From contig PKYK01000055.1 of NCBI GenBank assembly GCA_003133665.1, forward strand, positions 1 to 40,720: a stretch of 40,720 nucleotides of DNA, read 5' to 3'. The stretch comes from Acidimicrobiaceae bacterium (lineage in GTDB: Bacteria > Actinomycetota > Acidimicrobiia > Acidimicrobiales > RAAP-2). Below the pieces are notes generated by a model. The model made no database searches. It saw nothing but the letters and a program-made list of their open reading frames with translations, and was not told the origin of the DNA. Every line of letters starts with the position of its first letter. Within the stretch, counting starts at the first letter, position 1. Positions 1 to 7,725 of this stretch are shown here, one piece after another. Position numbers and translations under genes: made by a program.

Positions 1-1
1 G

Positions 2-118
2 GCGGCCAACGCGGTTATGCAGCACCAGCCCGGCGGCGGCGCGATCGTGATGGTCAGCAGCGTCAGCGGTCACCGGCCCTCGCCCGGAACCGCCGCGTAC
101 GGAGCGGCGAAGGCCGGG
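2..118 (+). pseudogene. Short-chain dehydrogenase C-terminal fragment
   Basis: The frame beginning at base 2 reads as the middle of a classical SDR oxidoreductase. A hydrophobic strand ending IVMVSSVSG carries the catalytic serine, followed by the YxxxK motif as YGAAKAG. Homology stops right after the active-site lysine and the frame ends at TGA 128-130. The normal C-terminal third, with its cofactor lid and substrate loop, is missing. The left end is cut by the window, so the upstream part may continue. It is joined directly to an N-terminal piece of a second SDR in another frame, which suggests a deletion or recombination scar rather than a working gene. The substrate cannot be inferred. 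Confidence 0.6.
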
Positions 119-235
119 TCGTCATCGTGATCGGCGCCGGGCGCGGGATCAGGGGCGCGCATGCTCTCGCATACGCCGCCGAGGGTGCGTCGGTCGTGGT
201 CAACGACGTCGGCGCCGCGCCCGCCGTGCTCGACC
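118..235 (+). pseudogene. Short-chain dehydrogenase N-terminal fragment
   Basis: The frame starting at base 118 reads VVIVIGAGRGI followed by HALAYAAEGASVVVNDVG. This is the Rossmann nucleotide-binding start of an SDR of the type found in multifunctional beta-oxidation (MaoC/HSD17B4-like) enzymes. The glycine motif and the acidic NDVG cofactor-specificity turn are visible. The start codon and the remainder of the protein are absent, and homology ends near 235 where an opposing acyl-CoA dehydrogenase fragment begins. With the previous piece this makes a mosaic of two SDR remnants. Confidence 0.55.
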
Positions 236-424
236 GGGCCAGCCGAGGCACGTCCACCCCGCCGCCGTAAGATGCCGGTCCCACTCGAGTCGCTCATCGT
301 GGGCCTCGTGCTCGCGGCCCGGACCGCCGAGCCGGCGCAGAGCCCCGAACCCGCCGGCGAGGTTGTCGGCGAGCCACTCCCGAGCGGCGCGGCGAAAGAC
401 CTCGTCCTCGACACTCTGGCTCAT
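236..424 (-). pseudogene. Acyl-CoA dehydrogenase N-terminal fragment
   Basis: Reading leftward from an ATG at 424, about 63 residues match the N-terminus of an acyl-CoA dehydrogenase: MSQSVEDEVFRRAAREWLAD, then AAGWTCLGWP. The expected continuation (E/R-YGGRG) is replaced by unrelated arginine-rich sequence at about 236. The gene is therefore truncated after the first helical segment, without its FAD-binding or catalytic domains. Its start is divergent from the acyl-CoA synthetase at 472 and the two share a 47-nt intergenic region with a candidate operator. It was probably once a divergent unit of the same catabolic regulon. Confidence 0.6.
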
Positions 425-439
425 CCCCGTATGGTAACC

Positions 440-459
440 TACCAAACACTTGCTTTGTA
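440..459. promoter_or_regulatory. Candidate TetR-type operator
   Basis: TACCAAACACTTGCTTTGTA is an imperfect 20-bp palindrome (7 of 10 positions symmetrical) located between the divergent acyl-CoA dehydrogenase fragment and the acyl-CoA synthetase start at 472. CAAGCACTTGCTTG-like palindromes are typical operators of TetR-family repressors of fatty-acid and steroid degradation in actinobacteria. No such regulator lies in the window. The operator assignment is inference from symmetry and position. Confidence 0.4.
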
Positions 460-471
460 GAAGGGATAGCG

Positions 472-2028
472 ATGGGCGGCGATCCGATGACCACCCCACA
501 CGTACTCGCGCGCGCCGCGCGCGAGTACGGCGCGGCCGAAGCTATCGCCGACGGGGCGACCCGTCTGAGCTACGCCCAGTTGCACAAGCAGGTCCGCGTG
601 GTCGCCCGGTTCCTGATTGCCGAGGGCGTCCGGCGCGGCGACCGAGTCGCGCTGTGGGCGCCTAACACACATCACTGGGTAATCGCCGCGCTCGGGACCC
701 ACTACTCCGGCGCGACGCTTGTCCCGATTAATACGCGCTACACCGGCCACGAGGCCTTGGACATCCTACAGCGGACAGCAGCGCGCGCGCTCATCGTGGC
801 CGGACCGTTCCTCGGCACCGACCGGCTCGCCAAGCTCCGGCAGGCCGCTGGTCCCGACGGCCTGCCCGACCTGCAGATCGTCGTGCGCATCCCGGTAGAC
901 GGCGAATCTCCTGCCGAAGACAGCGTTGTCGACTGGGCCGACGTCGCCGCTCGCGCTACTTCGGTCACGGATGCGGAGGCTGACGCCCGGGCTGACGCCG
1001 TCTCGCCGGACGACGTCAGCGACGTGCTGTTCACGTCCGGCACGACCGGTCGGAGCAAGGGCGTGATGAGCGCACACCGGCAGGCGCTCGCAGTGGCGCA
1101 GGCCTGGGCCGAGTGCGGTGAGGTGAACGCCACCGACCGCTACCTCGTGATCAGCCCATTCTCCCACAGCTTCGGATACAAGGGCGGCATCCTCGTCTGT
1201 CTGCTCACCGGCGCCACGATCGTGCCGCAGTCCGTCTTCGACATCGACCGAGCCATGCAGCTCGTCACCGCCGAGCGGATCACCGTGCTGCCTGGGCCGC
1301 CGACGATGTACCAGGCCATGCTCGACCATCCCCACCGGTCGACGTACGACCTGTCCAGTCTGCGCCTCGCGGTCACCGGCACAACTACGGTGCCTGTCGC
1401 GCTCGTCGAGCGCATGCAGTCCGAACTGAGATTCTCGGTCGTGCTCACAGCCTACGGGCTCACCGAGGCCGTGGTTGTCACCATGTGCCGCGCGGACGAC
1501 CCGCCCGAGACGGTCGCCCGCACCTCGGGCCGCGCCACCGCAGGCTTCGACGTCCGCATCGGCAAGTCCGGCGAGATCCTGCTGCGTGGGCCGAACGTCA
1601 TGCTCGGCTACCTGGACGACCCGGACGCCACGAAACAGGCGGGCAACGCCGACGGGTGGCTGAACACCGGAGACGTTGGGACGCTCGACGAGGCGGGCAA
1701 CCTCACGATCACCGACCGGCTCAAGGACATGTACATCTGCGGCGGCTTCAACGTGTATCCCGCCGAGGTCGAGCAAGCCCTTGCACGACTCGACGGCGTC
1801 GCGGAGTCGGTCGTCATCGGAATGCCGGACGAGCGGATGGGCGAGGTGGGCGCGGCGTTCATCATCAAGCAGCCGGGCCATGGCCTGACCGAGTCGGACG
1901 TGATCGGGTACTGCCGCGACCGCCTGGCCAACTACAAGGTTCCGCGACAGGTTGAATTCCGCACTGACTTCCCCCGGAACGCGGCCGGCAAGCCACTAAA
2001 GCGCGTGCTGCGCGAGGAGATGCAATGA
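472..2028 (+). CDS. Acyl-CoA synthetase (FadD-type AMP-ligase)
   Basis: Adenylate-forming ligase that would activate a carboxylic acid to its CoA thioester using ATP; cytosolic first step of the operon. The 518-residue length is normal. The ATP/AMP loop FTSGTTGRSKG lies near residues 187-197. The A5 motif AYGLTEA, the A7/A8 hinge region (TGDVGTLDEAGNLTITDR, then GGFNVYPAEVE) and the A10 lysine in NAAGKPLKR near residue 507 are all present, so both half-reactions look intact. The start at 472 is preceded by AGAAGGGA at good spacing; an alternative ATG lies at 487. The stop overlaps the next gene in ATGA. The substrate (fatty acid, steroid side chain or aromatic acid) cannot be read from sequence. 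Confidence 0.93.
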   Translation: MGGDPMTTPHVLARAAREYGAAEAIADGATRLSYAQLHKQVRVVARFLIAEGVRRGDRVALWAPNTHHWVIAALGTHYSGATLVPINTRYTGHEALDILQRTAARALIVAGPFLGTDRLAKLRQAAGPDGLPDLQIVVRIPVDGESPAEDSVVDWADVAARATSVTDAEADARADAVSPDDVSDVLFTSGTTGRSKGVMSAHRQALAVAQAWAECGEVNATDRYLVISPFSHSFGYKGGILVCLLTGATIVPQSVFDIDRAMQLVTAERITVLPGPPTMYQAMLDHPHRSTYDLSSLRLAVTGTTTVPVALVERMQSELRFSVVLTAYGLTEAVVVTMCRADDPPETVARTSGRATAGFDVRIGKSGEILLRGPNVMLGYLDDPDATKQAGNADGWLNTGDVGTLDEAGNLTITDRLKDMYICGGFNVYPAEVEQALARLDGVAESVVIGMPDERMGEVGAAFIIKQPGHGLTESDVIGYCRDRLANYKVPRQVEFRTDFPRNAAGKPLKRVLREEMQ

Positions 2029-2861
2029 ACGAGGTAGTGAAATACGAGAAGCGCGGTACCACCGCGGTCGTGACGATGAACCGGCCGGAGTACCGCAACG
2101 CGCAGAACTCGGCGATGACGTACGCGCTCGACGCCGCATTCCAGCAGGCGGTCGACGACGACGAGGTGTCGGTGATCGTGCTGGCCGGCGCGGGCAAACA
2201 CTTCTCCGCCGGTCACGATATCGGCACACCCGGCCGGGACGTCGACGTGCACTACGACAACACCGCGATCATGTGGTGGGACCACGTCGGCAAGAAGGGC
2301 GGCGATCTGCGCTACGCCCGCGAGATGGAGGTCTATCTCGGGATGTGCCGCCGCTGGCGTGAGATCCCGAAGCCGGTGATCGCGATGGTGCAGGGTGCGT
2401 GCATCGCCGGCGGGTTGATGCTCGCTTTCGTTTGCGACTTCATCGTTGCCGCCGAGGACGCGTTCTTCGCTGATCCCGTTGTGCGGATGGGGATTCCGGG
2501 CGTCGAGTACTTCGCGCATCCATGGGTGATCGGCCCTCGAGCGGCGAAGGAGATCCTGTTCACCGGCGACCGCTTCAGTGTGCAGCGGGCCTACGAGTGG
2601 GGCATGGTTAACCGGGTCGTTCCGTCCGAACATCTCGAAACCGAGACGCTCGCGATCGCCGAACGCATCGCCGCGATGCCGCGCTTCGGGCTCGCCCTCA
2701 CCAAGCGTGCGGTGAATCAGTGCGAGGACGCGATGGGCATGCGCAACGGTATCGACTCCGTGTTCGGCCTGCACCACTTCGCGCATGCGCACAACGCCGA
2801 GGTGGGCCCGGACTCGCTCGGCGGCATGGACACGAAGTCGATGAAATCTGCGGCGCAGTAG
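2025..2861 (+). CDS. Crotonase-superfamily protein without catalytic glutamates
   Basis: A 278-residue enoyl-CoA hydratase/isomerase-fold protein, expected to bind an acyl-CoA. The oxyanion-hole segments are present: SAGHDI at about residues 61-66 and QGACIAGG at about 123-130, followed by CDFIVAAEDAFFADP. Aligned by eye with mitochondrial crotonase, the two catalytic glutamates (E144 and E164 of the rat enzyme) correspond to Met132 and Val152 here. Simple hydration of a 2-enoyl-CoA is therefore doubtful. The superfamily also includes isomerases, hydrolases, dehalogenases and C-C lyases that use other residues. The gene overlaps the synthetase stop by 4 nt, and its own stop shares a base with the next GTG start, indicating translational coupling. 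Confidence 0.9.
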   Translation: MNEVVKYEKRGTTAVVTMNRPEYRNAQNSAMTYALDAAFQQAVDDDEVSVIVLAGAGKHFSAGHDIGTPGRDVDVHYDNTAIMWWDHVGKKGGDLRYAREMEVYLGMCRRWREIPKPVIAMVQGACIAGGLMLAFVCDFIVAAEDAFFADPVVRMGIPGVEYFAHPWVIGPRAAKEILFTGDRFSVQRAYEWGMVNRVVPSEHLETETLAIAERIAAMPRFGLALTKRAVNQCEDAMGMRNGIDSVFGLHHFAHAHNAEVGPDSLGGMDTKSMKSAAQ

Positions 2862-4000
2862 TGGACCTCGATCTAGATGAGAGCACCCTCGCGTTCCGCG
2901 GCGAGGTGCGGACCTTTCTCGCCGAGAACGTGCCGGCGGTCAAGCTGCCGTCGATGGACACCCCCGAGGGGTTCGAGGGACACCGCGAGTGGGAGCACAC
3001 GCTCGCCGCCGCGCGACTGTCCGTCGTCTCCTGGCCGACCGAGCTCGGCGGTCGCGACGCCTCGCTGCTCGAGTGGGTGCTCTTCGAGGAGGAGTATTTC
3101 GCCGCCGGCGCGCCTCTTCGCGTGAGCCAGAACGGCATCTCCATGCTCGCGCCCACGCTGTTTGCCCACGGCACCCCCGAGCAGTTAGCGCGCGTCATGC
3201 CTCCGATGGCGCGTGCCGACGAGATCTGGGCGCAGGCTTGGTCGGAGCCCGATGCCGGCAGTGACCTGGCCGGCATCCGCAGCCGCGCGGTGCGCACAGA
3301 CGGTGGCTGGCTGCTGTCCGGGCAAAAGACCTGGAGCACGCGCGCTACCTACGCCGACCGCTGCTTCGGCCTGTTCCGTAGCGACCCAGAGGCCGAGAAG
3401 CACCGCGGCCTCACATACTTCATGTTCGACCTGCGCGCCGACGGCGTGACGGTCCGCGGAATCCCGCAACTGGACGGCGAGCCGGGTTTCGCCGAGATCT
3501 TCCTCGACGACGTCTTCGTGCCGGAAGAAGACGTGCTCGGTGGGGTCGGCGACGGCTGGCGCGTGGCGATGAGCACCGCGAGTAACGAGCGCGGTCTGTC
3601 TCTGCGCAGCCCCGGCCGGTTCCTCGCATCGTCGCAGCGCTTGATCGACTTGTGGCACGAGATCGGGGACCCTTCCGACACTGCACTCGCGAACCGGGTC
3701 ACCGACGCGTGGATAGGTGCGCGGGCCTACCAGCTGCAGTGCTTCGGCACCGTCACGCGGCTGGCCGATGGTGGCGAGCTGGGCGCGGAGTCGAGTATCG
3801 GCAAGCTGTTCTGGTCGCAGCTCGACGTGTCGCTGCACGAGACCGCGCTCGATCTGCTCGGCCCGCGCGGCGAGCTGTCCGGCGACTGGATGGACGGCTA
3901 CCTGTTCTCGCTCTCCGGCCCGATCTACGCCGGCACGAACGAAATCCAGCGCAACATCGTCGCCGAGCGGCTGCTCGGCCTGCCCAGGGGTGACCGATGA
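2861..4000 (+). CDS. Acyl-CoA dehydrogenase (FadE-type)
   Basis: A 379-residue flavoprotein that would oxidise an acyl-CoA to the 2,3-enoyl-CoA. The start is taken as GTG 2861, whose first base is the last base of the upstream TAG; the longer upstream frame overlaps the crotonase gene and is not protein-like. Visible features are the FAD/substrate motif AWSEPDAGSDLAG, the GQKTWST strand, FAEIFLDDVFVPEEDVLGG, and the C-terminal signature YAGTNEIQRNIVAERLLG. In the YxGT motif the position that is glutamate in medium-chain enzymes is alanine. That is common in FadE proteins that act as heteromers with a partner. Two more family members follow directly, so a heterotetrameric enzyme is plausible. 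Confidence 0.92.
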   Translation: MDLDLDESTLAFRGEVRTFLAENVPAVKLPSMDTPEGFEGHREWEHTLAAARLSVVSWPTELGGRDASLLEWVLFEEEYFAAGAPLRVSQNGISMLAPTLFAHGTPEQLARVMPPMARADEIWAQAWSEPDAGSDLAGIRSRAVRTDGGWLLSGQKTWSTRATYADRCFGLFRSDPEAEKHRGLTYFMFDLRADGVTVRGIPQLDGEPGFAEIFLDDVFVPEEDVLGGVGDGWRVAMSTASNERGLSLRSPGRFLASSQRLIDLWHEIGDPSDTALANRVTDAWIGARAYQLQCFGTVTRLADGGELGAESSIGKLFWSQLDVSLHETALDLLGPRGELSGDWMDGYLFSLSGPIYAGTNEIQRNIVAERLLGLPRGDR

Positions 4001-4962
4001 GGTTTGCTCCGTCGCCCGAGCAGCGCGAGTTCGCCGGCAGCCTGCGGGGGTTGCTGGGCGCGTGCGACGTTCCGTCGGTCGCACGGGCCTGGTCTTCCGG
4101 GGACTACGCACCCGGGCGCAAGTTATGGGCGCGACTGGCCGAAACGGGCTTCATGGCGCTGGGCACGTCCGAGGAGCACGACGGTTTCGGGGCGCATCCG
4201 GTCGATCTCGTCGTCGGCTTCGAGGAGCTGGGCCGTGCCGCGGTACCGGGCCCCTACGTCGAGTCGGTCGCGGTACTGCCGGTGTTGCTGCCGGGTACCT
4301 CGGCCGAGGCTCGTCTGGCCGGCATCCTGGCCGGCGAGACGATCGCGACGCTGGCATTCCCCCCGCACGTCCCGTTCGCGCTCGACGCGGCGACCGCAGA
4401 CGTCGCATTCGTCGTCGACGGGTTTATCCTGCGCGCGGCGACCGTCGGACCAGAGGTCGAGTCGGTTGATAGAGCCCGCAGGGTCTCCGAGACCGTTAGC
4501 GGCGACGTCATCGCCCACTCCGTCGACGCCGGGCGAGCGTTCGAGGTCGGGGCGCTCGCGACAGCGGCGCAGATCCTCGGCGCGGGCGGCGCATTACTGG
4601 ACATGGCCACAACGTACGCGAAGCAGCGAGTGCAGTTCGGCCGTCCGATCGGCCAGTTCCAGGCCGTGAAGCACCTCCTCGCCGACGCGCTCGTCAGTCT
4701 CGAGCTGGCGCGCCCGATGCTCTATGGCGCCGCGATCGCAGTCGCCGACAACTCCCCCACGCTCGCCCGCGACGTGTCGGCGGCGAAGGTTGCGTGCACC
4801 GATGCGGCGTACCGCGCGTCGCGCGCGTCGCTGCAGGTGCACGGCGCGATCGGCTACACCGCGGAGTACGACCTCGTGCTGTGGCTAACCAAGGTCCGCG
4901 CGCTCGTCTCCGCCTGGGGCACCCCGGCCGTGCACCGCTCCCGGGTAATGGCGGCGTTGTGA
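3997..4962 (+). CDS. Acyl-CoA dehydrogenase family protein, short form
   Basis: A 321-residue protein starting at ATG 3997, overlapping the previous stop by 4 nt. The C-terminal half carries the recognisable helical-domain motif RVQFGRPIGQFQAVKH and the HGAIGYTAEYDL segment that normally lies near the flavin. The N-terminal domain is shorter than usual and the middle beta domain is reduced; I do not see the SEPxAGSD FAD motif. Small members like this often pair with a full-length FadE in alpha2beta2 complexes, as described for cholesterol-degradation FadE pairs in mycobacteria. A role as non-catalytic or partner subunit of the 2861 gene is inference. Confidence 0.88.
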   Translation: MRFAPSPEQREFAGSLRGLLGACDVPSVARAWSSGDYAPGRKLWARLAETGFMALGTSEEHDGFGAHPVDLVVGFEELGRAAVPGPYVESVAVLPVLLPGTSAEARLAGILAGETIATLAFPPHVPFALDAATADVAFVVDGFILRAATVGPEVESVDRARRVSETVSGDVIAHSVDAGRAFEVGALATAAQILGAGGALLDMATTYAKQRVQFGRPIGQFQAVKHLLADALVSLELARPMLYGAAIAVADNSPTLARDVSAAKVACTDAAYRASRASLQVHGAIGYTAEYDLVLWLTKVRALVSAWGTPAVHRSRVMAAL

Positions 4963-6041
4963 CCAGGCTGACCGAGGAACAGATCGGGCTGCGCGACGTC
5001 GTGCGCAGCCTGCTGGCGAGGCGGTCGGACAGCGCTGCGGTCCGCAAGGCCGTTGAGACGACACGCGGCTACGACGAAGCGCTGTGGGCGGTGCTATGCG
5101 AGCAGATCGGCGTCGCGGCGCTGTCGATCCCGGAGCACTACGGAGGCATCGGCGTCGGTCTGCTCGAGACGCACCTCGTGCTCGAGGAGCTCGGCCGGAC
5201 GTTGACACCGTCTCCGTTGCTCGGCTCGGCAGTGCTTGCCGCGCAGACACTCGTCGCGCTCGGCGACGAGGCGGCCTGCACTCGGCTGCTGCCCAGCATC
5301 GCCGAGGGCAGGACCGTCGCTGGACTCTGCTGGGCCGGGCGCGATGGTCGCTGGGATCCGGTGATCGCCGCAGTCGAGGCGGACGGCACAACGCTGACTG
5401 GAGAGACGCAGTACGTGCTCGATGGCGACTACGCCGACGTGCTGCTGGTCGTGGCGCGAGCCGGCGACGAGCTAGCGCTCTTTGAGGTCGACCCGGCTCA
5501 ACCCGGTGTAGCGCGCGCTCACACTCCGACGATGGACCTGACCCGGCGGCTCGCAGTCGTAACGCTCGACGGGGCCGTCGGGCGCCGGCTCGGCACCGGC
5601 GATGCGAGCGCGGCCCTCGCCCAGGTGCGCGACATCGCCTGCATCGCGCTGTCCGCAGAGCAGGTCGGCGGGGCAGTCCGCATCCTGGACATGACCATCG
5701 AGTACTCGAAGATGCGCGTGCAGTTCGGCCGGCCGATCGGCAGCTTCCAGGCGCTGAAGCACCGGATGGCTGACCTGCACGTGCTGGTCGAGGCCGCCCG
5801 TTCCGCGTCGTACGCGGCCGTCGCCGGCACGATCGACGCGTCGGTCGCCAAGGCCTACTGCTCCGAAACGTTCTTCACCGTCGCGGCCGAGGCGATTCAG
5901 CTGCACGGCGGCATCGCGATCACTTGGTCGCACGACGCACACCTCTACTTCAAGCGGGCCCACGGCGCGGCGCAACTGTTCGGTCAGCCCGGCGAGCACG
6001 TCACGCGCATGGCCGCCATGGCAGGAATCGAGGAGCGATGA
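4959..6041 (+). CDS. Acyl-CoA dehydrogenase family protein
   Basis: Third acyl-CoA dehydrogenase-family gene, 360 residues, with GTG 4959 overlapping the previous stop in GTGA. It opens with LTEEQIGLRDVVRSLL, a typical N-terminal helix, and contains LSIPEHYGGIGVGLLE, RVQFGRPIGSFQALKHRMAD and the C-terminal LHGGIAITWSHDAHLYFKRA. The last segment resembles actinobacterial FadE proteins of steroid or branched-chain degradation. It overlaps the next small ORF by 4 nt. The three dehydrogenases with one ligase and one crotonase suggest stepwise degradation of an acyl side chain through one or two oxidation rounds. The substrate is unknown. Confidence 0.9.
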   Translation: MTRLTEEQIGLRDVVRSLLARRSDSAAVRKAVETTRGYDEALWAVLCEQIGVAALSIPEHYGGIGVGLLETHLVLEELGRTLTPSPLLGSAVLAAQTLVALGDEAACTRLLPSIAEGRTVAGLCWAGRDGRWDPVIAAVEADGTTLTGETQYVLDGDYADVLLVVARAGDELALFEVDPAQPGVARAHTPTMDLTRRLAVVTLDGAVGRRLGTGDASAALAQVRDIACIALSAEQVGGAVRILDMTIEYSKMRVQFGRPIGSFQALKHRMADLHVLVEAARSASYAAVAGTIDASVAKAYCSETFFTVAAEAIQLHGGIAITWSHDAHLYFKRAHGAAQLFGQPGEHVTRMAAMAGIEER

Positions 6042-6193
6042 AGATGCTGCAGGAGCTGTCCGACCGGGTTGGCCCGTTCTTCAGCGCGGTAGCCCGCGGT
6101 GGCCCGCAGCGGCGGGCGGGAGCTGGTACTTCTGAGCCTGACGTGACCAGGCCTTCCCGGTCGGGCTCTCGCGGGACGACCTCGATACGGTGA
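6038..6193 (+). pseudogene. Short ORF at operon end, probable truncated gene
   Basis: An ATG at 6038 overlaps the dehydrogenase stop in ATGA exactly as the upstream junctions do, so it is translationally placed as the next operon gene. It starts MKMLQELSDRVGPFFSAVAR and then becomes low-complexity, rich in arginine, glycine and serine, ending after 51 residues. I recognise no family. The likely reading is the first 20 or so codons of a lost gene fused to non-coding sequence at a recombination junction. This point also marks the end of the GC-rich block. Confidence 0.4.
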
Positions 6194-6485
6194 GGACCGC
6201 GAGGGTGACGCACGGACTTCGCGATGTCTCAGCTCGGATCCACCGTGCCCTGATGACGTGATGTCGCTCAGCACGTGTTGATCTTGGTCCGGGTTGGGGG
6301 AGTGCGCGACCTGCCGATCGCTTCGGCTGCTCCACTTCGTTGTTCGAAGTTGGGCCGGGTGGGCCGGGTGGTCATGGAGTCGCGAGTCGCGGCTAACTGA
6401 CGGACGAGCCAACTTCAATCCGCCTATCGTGTGCAAACTAAATTTGTCGTACGCTAAGTACACTGATCAAGTATATGGAGCCTTT
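6194..6485. other. Intergenic stretch before thiolase
   Basis: No convincing gene. The first 200 bases are GC-rich and the last 80 become AT-richer, as expected for a promoter region. TTGTCG at 6444-6449 and AT-rich sequence near 6469-6476 could be promoter elements, but the spacing is not canonical. GGAG at 6477-6480 serves the thiolase start. Confidence 0.4.
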
Positions 6486-7664
6486 ATGCCACAAAGTGTC
6501 ATCGTTGCCGGGTCACGCACGCCAATCGGCAAGTTTTCGGGCGCGCTCTCCTCTCTTAGCGCTCAGGAGCTGGGCGGCTTCGCAATCAAGGGTGCGCTCG
6601 AACGGGCGGGAATGGCGCCAGAAATGGTCGACCTCGTTCTAATGGGCCAAGTGATCCAAGCAGGCGGGGGCCAGGTCACCGCACGCCAGGCCGCCTCGAA
6701 GGCCGGCATCCCAATGACGGTCAACTCCACGACGATCAACAAGGCCTGCCTCTCCAGCCTGCAGGCTCTCCACATGGCTGATCTCATGATCCGTGGAGGA
6801 GAGGCGGAGATTGTCATCGCAGGCGGCATGGAGTCAATGACCAATGCTCCATATCTCCTCTTGAATGCTCGGACGGGTTACCGCATTGGCGACCAACGGG
6901 TCGATGACTCTTTGTTTCACGATGGCCTGACGTGCGCGTTCGATCACTGCGCCATGGGTCTATCGACCGAGAACTACAACGCGGGCCGCATCACTCGCCA
7001 GCGCCAGGACGAGTTCTCGGCTCGCAGCCATCAGCTGGCTGCGGCGGCCATTGCCTCAGGAAAGTTCGCCGAAGAGATCGTCAGCGTCGAAGTTCCGGGC
7101 CGCAAGGGCGCCTCGCTGCTCGTCGACACCGACGAGGGTGTCCGCGCCGAGACGACGACCGAGTCGCTCAGTGCGTTGCGTGCGGCCTTCGTGGAGAACG
7201 GCACCATCACGGCGGGCAACTCCTCACAGATTTCCGACGGAGCCTCGGCCCTCATCGTCATGTCCGCCGAACGTGCGCGTGACCTGGGTCTAACGCCAAT
7301 CGGCGAAGTTGTGAGCTACGGGCAAGTGGCGGGACCCGACACCTCGCTGCTGTCCCAGCCGTCTCGTGCCATCGCACTCGCCGCGAAGAAGGCCGGAATC
7401 GACGTCAAGGGGCTCGACCTCTTGGAGATCAACGAGGCCTTCGCCGCAGTGGCGCTCACCTCGCGCGACGAGCTCGACGTCGACGAGGAGAGGATCAACG
7501 TCAACGGAGGTGCCATCGCGCTCGGACATCCGGTCGGCATGTCCGGGACGCGACTCGCCCTCACGGCCTTGCTGGAGCTGCGCCGCCGCGGAGGTGGAGT
7601 GGCGGCGGTCGGACTCTGCGGCGGAGGCGGGCAGGGCGACGCCGCGATACTTCGCGCGCTCTGA
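6486..7664 (+). CDS. Acetyl-CoA acetyltransferase (thiolase)
   Basis: A 392-residue thiolase catalysing CoA-dependent cleavage of 3-ketoacyl-CoA, or the reverse acetyl-CoA condensation. The start at ATG 6486 is chosen for the GGAG six bases upstream; the frame is open further upstream but does not resemble the family. The nucleophilic cysteine is Cys88 in NKACLSSLQALH. The NEAFAAV motif, the catalytic histidine (about 348, GGAIALGHPVG) and the second cysteine (about 378, GLCGGGGQGDA) are all intact. The usual NxxCxSG context reads CLSS here. It is separated from the upstream acyl-CoA operon by about 290 nt and differs in base composition, so it is probably regulated independently. Confidence 0.95.
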   Translation: MPQSVIVAGSRTPIGKFSGALSSLSAQELGGFAIKGALERAGMAPEMVDLVLMGQVIQAGGGQVTARQAASKAGIPMTVNSTTINKACLSSLQALHMADLMIRGGEAEIVIAGGMESMTNAPYLLLNARTGYRIGDQRVDDSLFHDGLTCAFDHCAMGLSTENYNAGRITRQRQDEFSARSHQLAAAAIASGKFAEEIVSVEVPGRKGASLLVDTDEGVRAETTTESLSALRAAFVENGTITAGNSSQISDGASALIVMSAERARDLGLTPIGEVVSYGQVAGPDTSLLSQPSRAIALAAKKAGIDVKGLDLLEINEAFAAVALTSRDELDVDEERINVNGGAIALGHPVGMSGTRLALTALLELRRRGGGVAAVGLCGGGGQGDAAILRAL

Positions 7665-7725
7665 TCGAACGAATCAAGGACGCCCGAGCCGATGCCGCAC
7701 CGGCGCGTATGCGACGATTGTCAGT

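Noticed and set aside
766..1881. 371-residue leftward ORF opposite the acyl-CoA synthetase
   Set aside because: Antisense shadow of a strongly recognised gene in GC-rich DNA; composition is not protein-like.
3185..4111. 308-residue leftward ORF opposite the acyl-CoA dehydrogenases
   Set aside because: Shadow of the real genes; arginine- and alanine-rich with no family features.
6444..6476. Sigma-70-like promoter before the thiolase
   Set aside because: A TTGTCG box exists but no -10 box occurs at normal spacing, so it is not annotated as a promoter.
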